Below, one piece after another: positions 43,850-51,149 of a stretch of 64,000 nt of DNA (its first letter is position 1; every line of letters begins with the position of its first letter). A program made the position numbers and the translations under genes. Origin of the DNA: Pseudomonas frederiksbergensis (GTDB lineage Bacteria; Pseudomonadota; Gammaproteobacteria; Pseudomonadales; Pseudomonadaceae); contig NZ_CP018319.1 in NCBI RefSeq assembly GCF_001952935.1, forward strand, positions 4,918,001-4,982,000, written 5' to 3'. Below the pieces are notes generated by a model. That model made no database searches. It was given only the letters and a program-made list of their open reading frames with translations, and had not been told where the DNA came from.

Positions 43850-43920
43850 CTGGCCCCTTATTAGGGGCCAGCTTGGCAACGATTGGGCCGAGCGGGGCTG
43901 GCACCTAATAAGGGGCCAAG
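43850..43920. repeat. Pair of mutually inverted hairpins
   Basis: CTGGCCCC-TTATTA-GGGGCCAG (43850-43871) and a near-copy in opposite orientation (43898-43920). Each folds alone (8-bp stem) or they pair with each other over ~20 bp. Likely a terminator or antitermination target between early genes. Confidence 0.7.
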
Positions 43921-44015
43921 TAGAAAAAAGGGTCATGGGTTCATCCCTGATCAGTTGATGAATGATCGCGGAAGTAGTGGCTCGGTGCCACGCGAGAAGA
44001 AGAGGGGATTTCGCA

Positions 44016-44447
44016 ATGGAAGAATTTGAAAGAACGCTGCACCGGGAAGTGAAGGCTGACGGCGGCACTGCGCTGGCCAAGCGGATGGGTGTGAACGAAA
44101 CCACGCTGCTGGATTGCGCGAACCCAAACCGGGCGAATCACAAGATGAACATCCAGATGCTGGGGATGGTTCTGACTCACCTGCCACTGGAAGGGCGCCT
44201 GAGCGTGTTGAGCGCACTCACCAACCAGTTCGAATGTGACGTTGTGCTGCGCAAGCGTCCAGAGCCGAAGCCGCTCATGGCTGCGCTGTGCCATCTGACC
44301 GCCGAATGCGGCGACGTGGGCCGACTGATCTTCGACGCCACTTCTGACAACCACATCAGCCAACACGAAAAAGCCCAAGGCGATAAAGCCATCCAGGAAG
44401 CCATCGACGCGCTGCATGTGCTGCGCGAGTCGCTGAAGGCTGCCTGA
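44016..44447 (+). CDS. Phage regulatory CII-family protein
   Basis: 143 aa from MEEFERTLHREVKADGGTALAKRMGVNETTLLDCANP, with AGAGGGGA upstream. It matches the CII/CP76 family: N-terminal HTH around ALAKRMGVNETTLL and a C-terminal helical oligomerisation part. It would activate lysogeny promoters. The position before O mirrors lambda cII. Confidence 0.85.
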   Translation: MEEFERTLHREVKADGGTALAKRMGVNETTLLDCANPNRANHKMNIQMLGMVLTHLPLEGRLSVLSALTNQFECDVVLRKRPEPKPLMAALCHLTAECGDVGRLIFDATSDNHISQHEKAQGDKAIQEAIDALHVLRESLKAA

Positions 44448-44457
44448 ATTTCAGACA

Positions 44458-44487
44458 CAAAAAAGCCGACGGAGAAGGTCGGCTGAT
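44458..44487. terminator. Stem-loop after the CII-like gene
   Basis: GCCGAC-N7-GTCGGC with A6 before it and no T tract after it, so it would end leftward transcription or act as an attenuator rightward. Confidence 0.5.
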
Positions 44488-44511
44488 TCGCAAAACTAGA
44501 GAGCGCCGATT

Positions 44512-44622
44512 ATGCAGAGCCAACCCAATTCAAGCAATACCCCGAACAATGTCGCGACACGTTTTCCTAATTCGCAAAACGTGTCGCGCCTTAAATCTCG
44601 TTCTCAGGGAGTCAAGCAATGA
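44512..44622 (+). CDS. 36-aa leader peptide coupled to the O gene
   Basis: MQSQPNSSNTPNNVATRF... ; its TGA overlaps the ATG of the replication gene (ATGA). The central codons are the second 36-bp dyad (44553-44588). Translation would melt or mask this hairpin and so could tune O expression; inferred. Confidence 0.45.
   Translation: MQSQPNSSNTPNNVATRFPNSQNVSRLKSRSQGVKQ
44553..44588. repeat. 36-bp dyad element, copy 2
   Basis: CGCGACACGTTTT, 10 bp, AAAACGTGTCGCG: perfect 13-bp arms. Related copies at 31424-31459 and 50263-50298. Confidence 0.8.
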
Positions 44623-45482
44623 CCCCCGACAACATCATCCAGCTGAACAGCAGCAGGGGATTCACCCGTATGGACAACAGCCTGATGGAGGCTTTGGCTA
44701 CGGTTGACCTGCCAGCGCGCGAACTGCGCGTTCTCATGGCCATTGCACGGCAGACCATCGGCTATCAACTCGAAACCAAGCGCCTGACCGCCGACGATAT
44801 CGGCAAGCAGACCAACATGCGCCGAGACGTCACGTCGAAAGCGATCAGTCATCTCCTTGAGCGTCGAATCATCTTCCGGGTAGGGGGAAGCCGAGGTGAT
44901 ATCGGGATTTCCCCTATTCGCGAGTGGTGCTTCTATGAGGAAAAACCTGACCGTCTCACTGAGACCAAAACGTCTCACTCAGCCCAAATCGTCTCACTGA
45001 GACCTGATGCGAGTGAGACCAAAACGGCAACTTGCCTTCTTTATACAAAGAAAGAACCCCTATTAACTCTTCCTTCGGAAGAGATTAATCCGCCCCAAGA
45101 GCAACCCCAACCGCCGAAGCCTGATCGCAAGGCTCCGTTCGGCATGACTCAGTTGCTGGCCGACAATCCGCACAACGTCCCTGAGCAACTGCTGGCCGAC
45201 TGGCTGACGCAGCGCAAGGCTAAGCGCGCCGCCGTCACCGCCACCGTCTGGTCAACCGTCAACGCTGAGCTGGCCAAGTGCGTAGAAGCTGGAATCACGG
45301 CGCCCGACGCAATCACCGAAGCGCTGACTTCTGGGTGGCAAGGGTTCAAGGCGTCCTGGGTGATCAAGCGTATGGCCGAGTCGGCCCCGGCCCCGGTCGT
45401 TAAGTCCCGTCACACCGGCTTCGCTGATCGCAACTACACCGACGGACTGATCCAGCGGGAGGACGGTAGTTATGCGTTCTGA
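44619..45482 (+). CDS. O: Phage replication initiator, O-type
   Basis: 287 aa. The N-terminal ~110 residues are the phage replication-protein O winged helix (GFTRMDNSLMEALATVDLPARELRVLMAI... LTADDIGKQTNMRRDVTSKAI). The middle part is encoded by the iterons of the origin. A C-terminal domain (about 160-285) would bind the helicase loader. The loader gene overlaps its end by 11 nt. Confidence 0.9.
   Translation: MTPDNIIQLNSSRGFTRMDNSLMEALATVDLPARELRVLMAIARQTIGYQLETKRLTADDIGKQTNMRRDVTSKAISHLLERRIIFRVGGSRGDIGISPIREWCFYEEKPDRLTETKTSHSAQIVSLRPDASETKTATCLLYTKKEPLLTLPSEEINPPQEQPQPPKPDRKAPFGMTQLLADNPHNVPEQLLADWLTQRKAKRAAVTATVWSTVNAELAKCVEAGITAPDAITEALTSGWQGFKASWVIKRMAESAPAPVVKSRHTGFADRNYTDGLIQREDGSYAF
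44952..45070. other. Replication origin inside the O gene: 19-bp iterons and AT-rich tract
   Basis: CGTCTCACT recurs at 44952, 44971 and 44990, exactly 19 bp apart; TGAGACC recurs with them and again at 45014 beside an inverted AGTGAGAC. 19 is not a multiple of 3, so the repeat is a DNA signal and not a protein repeat. An AT-rich stretch (about 45030-45085) follows, as in lambda ori. Confidence 0.8.
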
Positions 45483-46278
45483 ACCGGTACAAACGACTCC
45501 TGAGTTTCCACCAGGAACTCGCATCCAGCCCGCCGACTGTGACACCCACGGTGAGTTCGAGCAGAAGATCTTCTCGGTCATCGGCCGCGAGCTGAAGACC
45601 GGTTGCCCCGAGTGTTCCCGCAAAGCCCAGGAAGCGACGGATGAGTCCGAGCGCCAGAGTAAGGCGCTGATGCTCCGCATGGCCATGGAGCGCAAGCTTG
45701 GCTCGGCGCTGATCCCGAAGCGCTTCGCTGGCAAAACCTTCGAGGGCTACGTGGCCACCACCGCCGAGCAGCACAAGGCCCTGAACACTTGCCGCCGGTA
45801 CGCTGGTGAGTTCTCGCAGATCGCCGAGTCGGGCCGCTGCCTGTTGCTGCTGGGCAAGCCTGGCACTGGCAAAACGCACCTCTCCGTGGCGATCGCAAAC
45901 GAGATCATGGCCCGATCGAGCGCCACCGCCGTGTACCGCACTGTCGGTTCGGTCCTGCAATCCATTCGCGCCAGCTACGACCGGACCTGCGAACAGAGTG
46001 AAAGCCAGATCCTGTCGAGCCTCATCAGCCCATCACTGCTGATTCTCGATGAGATCGGCGTCAGCAAGGAAAAGCCCAGCGACTTCGAGCTGACCACGCT
46101 GTTCGCAATCATCAACGGCCGATACGAGGAACAGCGCCCGACGGTGATCGTTTCGAACTTGGACGCCAAGGCTCTGCCGGCCGCGATCGGCGAGCGGTGT
46201 GCGGATCGTCTGAGGGAGGGCGGGGTGATCGTCATTCCGTTCGAGTGGGAATCTCAGCGCGGCAAGGAGGGTTTCTGA
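45472..46278 (+). CDS. DnaC/IstB-type helicase loader
   Basis: 268 aa. An N-terminal zinc-like segment (CDTHGEFEQK...CPECSRK) and an AAA+ domain with Walker A GKPGTGKTH (about 126), Walker B LLILDEIG (about 189), sensor IVSNLD. It loads the host DnaB helicase at the phage origin, taking the place of lambda P. Confidence 0.92.
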   Translation: MRSEPVQTTPEFPPGTRIQPADCDTHGEFEQKIFSVIGRELKTGCPECSRKAQEATDESERQSKALMLRMAMERKLGSALIPKRFAGKTFEGYVATTAEQHKALNTCRRYAGEFSQIAESGRCLLLLGKPGTGKTHLSVAIANEIMARSSATAVYRTVGSVLQSIRASYDRTCEQSESQILSSLISPSLLILDEIGVSKEKPSDFELTTLFAIINGRYEEQRPTVIVSNLDAKALPAAIGERCADRLREGGVIVIPFEWESQRGKEGF

Positions 46279-46373
46279 TGATCCCTAAATCCGCAAACAC
46301 ACTGGCCTGCACCATTGCTGGCTTTTCCATCGGCGTGTTCTGCGTCCTGATCACAATGGCGGTGACGGCATGA
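46278..46373 (+). CDS. 31-aa membrane peptide
   Basis: Starts MIPKSANTLACTIAGFS, with one hydrophobic helix through VFCVLITMAV. TGATG-type overlap with the loader gene and 4-nt overlap with ninB support translation. Unknown function. Confidence 0.5.
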   Translation: MIPKSANTLACTIAGFSIGVFCVLITMAVTA

Positions 46374-46837
46374 GCGATGTGATCAGCAAGCCGCGGCACT
46401 TTTGGTCGGCAGGATCCAACCGAATTCGCGAAGTGTTCAAGGTTGCCTACCTCTTCGCTACCGAACTGTCCGCCGCCGGCGCCGTCGAGATCATCGTTCG
46501 CCCGGTGAAGTCCCGTCGCACCTTGGAGCAGAACGCCAAGTTGTGGGCAATGCTCGGCGACATTTCCCGCCAAGTGGATTGGCCGGTCAATGGCGTCATG
46601 CAGAAGCTCGGCAGCGAGGATTGGAAGGCGCTGATGACCGCAGCAGCCCGTCAAGAGATCCGCATGGCCCAAGGCATCAACGGCGGCGTGGTGATGCTCG
46701 GTGAGAGCACCAAGCGCATGACCGTCGGCGAGCTGGGCGACGTGATCGAGTGCATGTACGTCTTCGGTGCAGAGAAGGGAATCACCTGGAGCGAGCCGAA
46801 AGGGCAGATGCCAGAGCAATGGGAGGCGGCAGCGTGA
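46370..46837 (+). CDS. ninB: NinB (Orf) recombination mediator
   Basis: 155 aa. PVKSRRTLEQNAKLWAML is the NinB signature; LGSEDWKALMTAA and GESTKRMTVGEL follow as in lambda Orf. It loads recombinases on SSB-coated single strands. First gene of the nin-like segment. Confidence 0.9.
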   Translation: MSDVISKPRHFWSAGSNRIREVFKVAYLFATELSAAGAVEIIVRPVKSRRTLEQNAKLWAMLGDISRQVDWPVNGVMQKLGSEDWKALMTAAARQEIRMAQGINGGVVMLGESTKRMTVGELGDVIECMYVFGAEKGITWSEPKGQMPEQWEAAA

Positions 46838-47388
46838 ACACGAAAATAGAGGTTTGGAAGGACGCACCGGGTCTGTCCGGTCGCTACATGGTTTCTTCAT
46901 GGGGGCGCGTGAAACGAATTGCCCATAGCTACATAACCCTCACGGGCATCCAGAAAAACCACTCGGAGCGAATCCTTCAGCGGAAGAAAACCGAAGACTA
47001 CCCTAGGTTTAACTTACAGGAAGATGGGAAGGCGAAGGCTTACCTGGTTCACAGGTTGATCGCGCAAGCATTTGTCCCAAATCCGCACGAATACAGCTGC
47101 GTAAATCACATCGACGGCGACAAATCCAATCCGCACCCAGAAAACCTTGAGTGGTGCACGCATCAGCAAAACATGCAGCACGCGATAGAGACGGGCCTGT
47201 CGAAATTTTCAGTGCCTGTGATGTGCGCTGATGGCGGGTCAGGCTTTTGGTTTCCGTCCCTCAAGAGCGCGGTAGAGCATACCGGTGTGAGCAAGCCATG
47301 CATCTGTGCCGCCGCGAAGAAGAAGCAGAAAACGGCCGGCGGCATGGTTTGGGATTACACCGATTTGCTTAGCAAGGAAGCCGCATGA
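46834..47388 (+). CDS. HNH homing-type endonuclease (NUMOD4 + HNH)
   Basis: 184 aa from a GTG that overlaps the ninB stop (GTGA). NUMOD4 at the start (VWKDAPGLSGRYMVSSWGRVK), HNH at about 83-110 (VNHIDGDKSNPHPENLEWCT) and a NUMOD1-like helix-turn-helix near the end (FPSLKSAVEHTGVSKPCICAAA). Such genes are mobile in phages and make site-specific cuts. It sits between ninB and ninG as an in-register insertion. Confidence 0.9.
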   Translation: MNTKIEVWKDAPGLSGRYMVSSWGRVKRIAHSYITLTGIQKNHSERILQRKKTEDYPRFNLQEDGKAKAYLVHRLIAQAFVPNPHEYSCVNHIDGDKSNPHPENLEWCTHQQNMQHAIETGLSKFSVPVMCADGGSGFWFPSLKSAVEHTGVSKPCICAAAKKKQKTAGGMVWDYTDLLSKEAA

Positions 47389-47960
47389 TCGCCAAACAAC
47401 CCAAGCCGAAGAAGTGCAAGAACCCGGCGTGCGGCATTAGCTTCCCGCCGCAGCGATTGGGTCAGGCCGTGTGCAGTCCCAAGTGTGGTCTGGCCATCAA
47501 GGACGTGAATCGAGAGAAGGCGCGTAAGTCGCTGGCCCAGATCGAGCGCAAAGAGATCAAGGTCCGCAAGGAGAAGCTGAAGAGCCGGGCGGAACACCTC
47601 AAAGACACGCAGACAGCGTTCAACGCCTGGGTGCGTGAGCGGGATGCCGAGCTGCCGTGCGTCAGCTGCGGCCGCCACCACCAGGGAAAGTACGACGCAG
47701 GGCATTACCGGACGGTAGGGAGCAACCCTGCGCTGCGATTCGAGCCGCTGAACTGCCACCGTCAGTGCTCGCCATGCAACACCCAGCTGTCCGGAAACAT
47801 CGTGAATTACCGCATCGCGCTGGTTAAGCGGATTGGCGCCGAGCAGGTCGACTGGCTGGAAGGCCCGCATGAGCCGAAGAAGTACACCGTCGAAGAGCTG
47901 AAGGCGATGACCGCCGACTACCGGGCAAAAACAAGAGAGCTGAAGGGGAGAGCGGCATGA
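47385..47960 (+). CDS. ninG: NinG/Rap recombination nuclease
   Basis: 191 aa. CKNPACGISFPPQRLGQAVCSPKCG zinc-type N-terminus in two Cys pairs, a basic coiled middle, then CVSCGRHHQG, DAGHYRTVG and NCHRQCSPCN, the NinG core. It resolves branched DNA. Overlaps neighbours by 4 nt on both sides. Confidence 0.93.
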   Translation: MIAKQPKPKKCKNPACGISFPPQRLGQAVCSPKCGLAIKDVNREKARKSLAQIERKEIKVRKEKLKSRAEHLKDTQTAFNAWVRERDAELPCVSCGRHHQGKYDAGHYRTVGSNPALRFEPLNCHRQCSPCNTQLSGNIVNYRIALVKRIGAEQVDWLEGPHEPKKYTVEELKAMTADYRAKTRELKGRAA

Positions 47961-48502
47961 CATATCGCAACGTGGTATCCGCAGTAGTCCGGGCGCTCGC
48001 CGCCGAAACCATCAACTCCGCCGGCGGCTGCGACTTTGAGCCTAAGGTGCAGTGCGCCAAGCAGAAGGGGGAAATCGTCGGCAAGGAGGCAGCGTTCCTC
48101 ACCGACTGCTGGGTGTTCGGTCGGCTGCACAAGTCGCTGTCGGCCGCGCACTGGCGTGCCTTGGTCGCGAAGTTCTCGACGCACACAGAGCGTAAGCACG
48201 CCGCCATTGCCGAGCTGACGAAGGTCATGCGGTCGCCGGCGCCTGAGCGGTTCCTACATTGCGCCATTGTTACCTGGGCGCTGCCAAAGCTGCCGGGGTC
48301 GGACGGGAAGCGCTCGACCAACGTGCTGCCTGCTGGGTGGTACGAGATGGACAACTGGTCCAATGAGCCGCACCCGATCAAGACTCAAGAGCGGTGGCGG
48401 AGGGAGATTCGTAAGGCTCTGGAGAGCGGTGTCGACATGGCTCTGGTCGAGGCTCAGCACATACTTGAGCATGAAGGCCTTGTGATGTCAGAAGTTGCTT
48501 GA
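47957..48502 (+). CDS. Putative late antiterminator (Q position), 181 aa
   Basis: MTYRNVVSAVVRALAAETINSAGGCDFE. Helical with a basic central part (SAAHWRALVAKFSTHTERKHAAI) and WRREIRKALESG near the end. It is the last gene before the late-region terminators, where lambda and P22 carry Q. Assignment by position; no sequence motif proves it. Confidence 0.6.
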   Translation: MTYRNVVSAVVRALAAETINSAGGCDFEPKVQCAKQKGEIVGKEAAFLTDCWVFGRLHKSLSAAHWRALVAKFSTHTERKHAAIAELTKVMRSPAPERFLHCAIVTWALPKLPGSDGKRSTNVLPAGWYEMDNWSNEPHPIKTQERWRREIRKALESGVDMALVEAQHILEHEGLVMSEVA

Positions 48503-48570
48503 CTGGCATTGAGCCAATGAGCCATTATCTACCCATCCTGTCATTCCTGCGCGTAACGAGGCTTGACTAG

Positions 48571-48602
48571 AAAAGCCCGGCCACTGAGTCGGGCTTTTTT
48601 GT
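48571..48602 (+). terminator. Terminator after the Q-position gene
   Basis: AAAAGCCCGGC, 7-nt loop, TCGGGCTTTTTT. A Q protein would have to read through it. Confidence 0.85.
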
Positions 48603-48653
48603 GGGCGCTCGGTATATGCTTGCCCTTCATTAATGAATTTCAGGTCGGGCTTC

Positions 48654-48887
48654 ATGAAGAGAAATATTCAAACGGCAAGGAGTGTCCTCTATGCCGTTCA
48701 AACGTATTCAAAGCCTGATGGGATTGAAAAATTCCACTTGGAATCCCTTCACAGCAACAATGGCTGCTCGCAGGAAGACTGGGACTACGCCGTTAGGCTG
48801 CTGGCTGACAGTCGTTACCTCGTGTTTGACACGGGGTATTTTCGAATGACTTGGGCGGGCCATGACCTGCTTGACTCGCTGAGCTGA
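48654..48887 (+). CDS. DUF2513-like small protein
   Basis: 77 aa, MKRNIQTARSVLYAVQTYSK. The winged-helix pattern (HLESL...SQEDWDYAVRLLADSRYLV) ending in LTW-type TWAGHDLLDSL fits DUF2513. Unknown function; lies between terminators, so it has its own promoter or depends on antitermination. Confidence 0.65.
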   Translation: MKRNIQTARSVLYAVQTYSKPDGIEKFHLESLHSNNGCSQEDWDYAVRLLADSRYLVFDTGYFRMTWAGHDLLDSLS

Positions 48888-48907
48888 TAATTCGACAAGT
48901 TTTCACG

Positions 48908-49004
48908 AGCCCCGCCAAGTGCGGGGTTTCTTTTAAGCCCGCCAAGTGCGGGTTTTTTGTTGACCAAATCAGGGCCTCGACATTGATCGAGGCTTTTTCG
49001 TTTT
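48908..49004 (+). terminator. Three terminators in tandem
   Basis: Stems CCCCGC/GCGGGG (48908-48934) and CCCGC/GCGGG (48935-48959), which share the loop CAAGT, and GCCTCGA/TCGAGGC (48974-49004), each followed by a T tract. Strong block before the lysis genes. Confidence 0.85.
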
Positions 49005-49086
49005 CGGCTCCACCACACCCATCGTTCTGAGCTGGGAGTGCTGCTGAGGCTGATTCAATTCACGTCATGCCAACGGAGTCGAGCGC

Positions 49087-49425
49087 ATGGAGTATTTACA
49101 GCGCCTGCTCGACAAGATCGACAGGTTTGAATTGCTGATCGCGGGATTGGTCGGCGCCGTCGTTGCCAGTTGGTGGCACAAGGACGATCTGTCGGACTGG
49201 CGTGCCTGGATGGTGTTCTTGGTTACCGGTGTCGCATGCTCGTTGTACCTGACGAGTATGGTGAGCACCTACCTGAATGTCACCGAGCCCAAGATCGTGG
49301 CTGGCATTGGTTTCTTGCTGGGCACGTTCGGCGGCTCCCTTCTTGCGGCGGTCAATCGCGCTATCAAAGCCGCTGACCTCTGGGCGCTTATCCGCCAGCG
49401 GTTCGGCGGAGGTAATCCACCATGA
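49087..49425 (+). CDS. Putative holin
   Basis: 112 aa with three hydrophobic helices (about 15-30, 38-60, 68-88), an amphipathic start (MEYLQRLLDKIDRFE) and a basic tail, the class I holin layout. It opens the inner membrane to start lysis. Overlaps the next gene by 4 nt. Confidence 0.78.
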   Translation: MEYLQRLLDKIDRFELLIAGLVGAVVASWWHKDDLSDWRAWMVFLVTGVACSLYLTSMVSTYLNVTEPKIVAGIGFLLGTFGGSLLAAVNRAIKAADLWALIRQRFGGGNPP

Positions 49426-49766
49426 ATTACGAACTGATCAACTCCATCGCCTGCGGCCTGATTGCCTTGTGGGCCACCTGGTGTGTGCTGAGCGGGAAGG
49501 TGAGGGACGGCATTCTCGGCAAGCTCGTCTACTCGGCGATCGCCATCAGCGGGTTTGTCGTCATGGCTCGCAACCAAACTCTGTTCTTCGGGCCGACCAG
49601 CGCCGGATTGACGCTGCATGTGTCTCTGGCCCTGGCTGGCGTTCGCCACATCTTCATGGTCACGTACTGGCAGCCAGTGAAGGCATGGCTCTGCCGCACG
49701 TTGAACTGTGAGCACTGCATGTCCTGCGACAAGGTTGGCAAGGCATCAGAGAGAAAGACTCCGTGA
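49422..49766 (+). CDS. Second small membrane protein of the lysis cassette
   Basis: 114 aa, three hydrophobic stretches (about 6-24, 34-52, 62-82) and a cysteine-rich C-terminus (CRTLNCEHCMSCDK). Could be a second holin or an antiholin. Coupled to both neighbours. Confidence 0.7.
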   Translation: MNYELINSIACGLIALWATWCVLSGKVRDGILGKLVYSAIAISGFVVMARNQTLFFGPTSAGLTLHVSLALAGVRHIFMVTYWQPVKAWLCRTLNCEHCMSCDKVGKASERKTP

Positions 49767-50260
49767 CTCTTCTTCGGATAGTCCCGATGTGGATGTGGGT
49801 CGTCCTGGCTGCGCTGGCATCCATCGGCTACCTCTCGTGGCGGCTCGATAGCGTGAAGGCTGATCGGGAGTTCGTAGCAACTGAGCGGGACACGGCCAAT
49901 GCCAGGGTGACTTCCCTCGGCAACACGCTGCGCCTGCAACGACAAATCACTGATGACATCAACCGAGTCTCCGACGATGCGAAAGCCAAAGCTGAACACG
50001 TTACGGCTGCCGTTGTTATTGCTGATGGCCGCGCTCGCAGCTTGCAGCAGCAAATCACCGACCTCATTGCCGCCCGAAAGTCCTGTACTGCCGAGGTTGC
50101 CAGTGGAAGCAAGGCAAGAGCCGACCTTACCGTTCTGCTTGCCGACCTGCGTAGAAGCGCTGACGAAAGAGCGGGAAGCCTGGCAGCAGCGCTTGATCGA
50201 AGCCGAATAGCAGGCTTTGCGTGTGAGGCGGCTTACTTGGCCGCACAGAACATCAAGTAG
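49763..50260 (+). CDS. Rz: Rz-type inner-membrane spanin (DUF2514-like)
   Basis: 165 aa: N-terminal membrane anchor (PMWMWVVLAALASIGYLSW), then a long coiled-coil periplasmic domain. It pairs with the outer-membrane lipoprotein encoded inside it to fuse the membranes at lysis. Confidence 0.88.
   Translation: MTLLRIVPMWMWVVLAALASIGYLSWRLDSVKADREFVATERDTANARVTSLGNTLRLQRQITDDINRVSDDAKAKAEHVTAAVVIADGRARSLQQQITDLIAARKSCTAEVASGSKARADLTVLLADLRRSADERAGSLAAALDRSRIAGFACEAAYLAAQNIK
49977..50210 (+). CDS. Rz1: Rz1-type outer-membrane spanin lipoprotein, nested in Rz
   Basis: 77 aa in the +1 frame inside Rz. Signal MRKPKLNTLRLPLLLLMAAL and lipobox LAAC, then a proline-rich stretch (PTSLPPESPVLPRLP). Fully embedded architecture, as in lambda. 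An ATG 8 codons earlier is open. Confidence 0.85.
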   Translation: MRKPKLNTLRLPLLLLMAALAACSSKSPTSLPPESPVLPRLPVEARQEPTLPFCLPTCVEALTKEREAWQQRLIEAE

Positions 50261-50262
50261 TC

Positions 50263-50298
50263 CGCGACACGTTTCGCGAATCAGCAAATTGTGTCGCG
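50263..50298. repeat. 36-bp dyad element, copy 3
   Basis: CGCGACACGTTTC, 10 bp, AAATTGTGTCGCG. 81% identical over ~48 bp to the copy at 44553-44588 in inverted comparison. Confidence 0.75.
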
Positions 50299-50312
50299 AC
50301 ATTGGAGTGAGC

Positions 50313-50501
50313 ATGACCAACATCACCCGCCTGCACCACGCATTGCCGCTGAGCCCCGCCATTAACTTGGCTATTACTGAGCTTGATAGCACCATCGCCA
50401 AAGCGATTGACGCTGCCAAGGCAGCCGGCCTTCCTCAGGGCTTGGTCGTATCACTCTTGCACGGGCACGCCCAGTTGCAGACGCAGATCATGGTTAGCTG
50501 A
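50313..50501 (+). CDS. Hypothetical phage protein, 62 aa
   Basis: MTNITRLHHALPLSPAINLAITELDSTIAKAID, behind GGAG. One long helix with LLHGHAQLQTQIM end. Common small protein at this phage position; unknown. Confidence 0.65.
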   Translation: MTNITRLHHALPLSPAINLAITELDSTIAKAIDAAKAAGLPQGLVVSLLHGHAQLQTQIMVS

Positions 50502-50726
50502 CACAGAATGTTCAGCACGCACGCTTTGAAGGTCTACAGCATTGAGCCGTTCACATTCTGCAGCAGCCTCTAATTGGGTTGGATAGCAGGCTTGCAGTCT
50601 GCACTTATCTTGATTGTCATAGAGGTTGAAGCCGATAGCGGCGGTCGTGCAGTAGAAGCGTGACCCGCTGCGCGTTGATCCGGTTTCCTTTGGTACTGCG
50701 GGGACAACAACGAATCTTGGAATCAT
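50451..50726 (-). CDS. Hypothetical protein on the opposite strand, 91 aa
   Basis: MIPRFVVVPAVPKETGSTRSG, then FNLYDNQDKCRLQACYPTQLEAAAECERLN. This beta-strand plus final helix pattern recurs in phage proteins, and AGGGAAAGG precedes the start. Overlaps the convergent 62-aa gene by 51 nt. Confidence 0.6.
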   Translation of the reverse strand: MIPRFVVVPAVPKETGSTRSGSRFYCTTAAIGFNLYDNQDKCRLQACYPTQLEAAAECERLNAVDLQSVRAEHSVSANHDLRLQLGVPVQE

Positions 50727-50886
50727 GGCCTTTCCCTGTAGTGCCCATGTGTCAGTGAACTTAAGGAATAGCGGCTACTTGCCACTGTATCAAGTGAGCA
50801 CCTCGGGAATCCGATGAGCAGCTCGCTGCCACCATTCAGATTCACCAATGTGACTACTGCTCAATCATGCGGTTTAGGAGTGTCGG

Positions 50887-51141
50887 ATGACCGCCAAGGT
50901 GCTGGAGTTCAAACGTGAGGGATGGCGTGACACAGTCCGCTCGCTACGCAAGATCGCCGATGACCTGGAATCGGGTGAGCGGGAAGCCTGCTCGGTCGGT
51001 GTGATCGGCATGCGCACGGAGAGCGGCCGCATCGATGTGTTCGGGTTTGGCCCAATGGCCGACGATATGCAGTCGCTTGCCCTGTTCCGACTGGGTGAGC
51101 AGAAGCTGATTGAAATCATTCTGGAAGACGCAGAGCCGTAA
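50887..51141 (+). CDS. Hypothetical phage protein, 84 aa
   Basis: MTAKVLEFKREGWRDTVRSLRKIADDLESGE, with TAGGAG upstream. It precedes the terminase genes in many Pseudomonas siphophages. No function known. Confidence 0.7.
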   Translation: MTAKVLEFKREGWRDTVRSLRKIADDLESGEREACSVGVIGMRTESGRIDVFGFGPMADDMQSLALFRLGEQKLIEIILEDAEP

Positions 51142-51149
51142 GGATTCCC

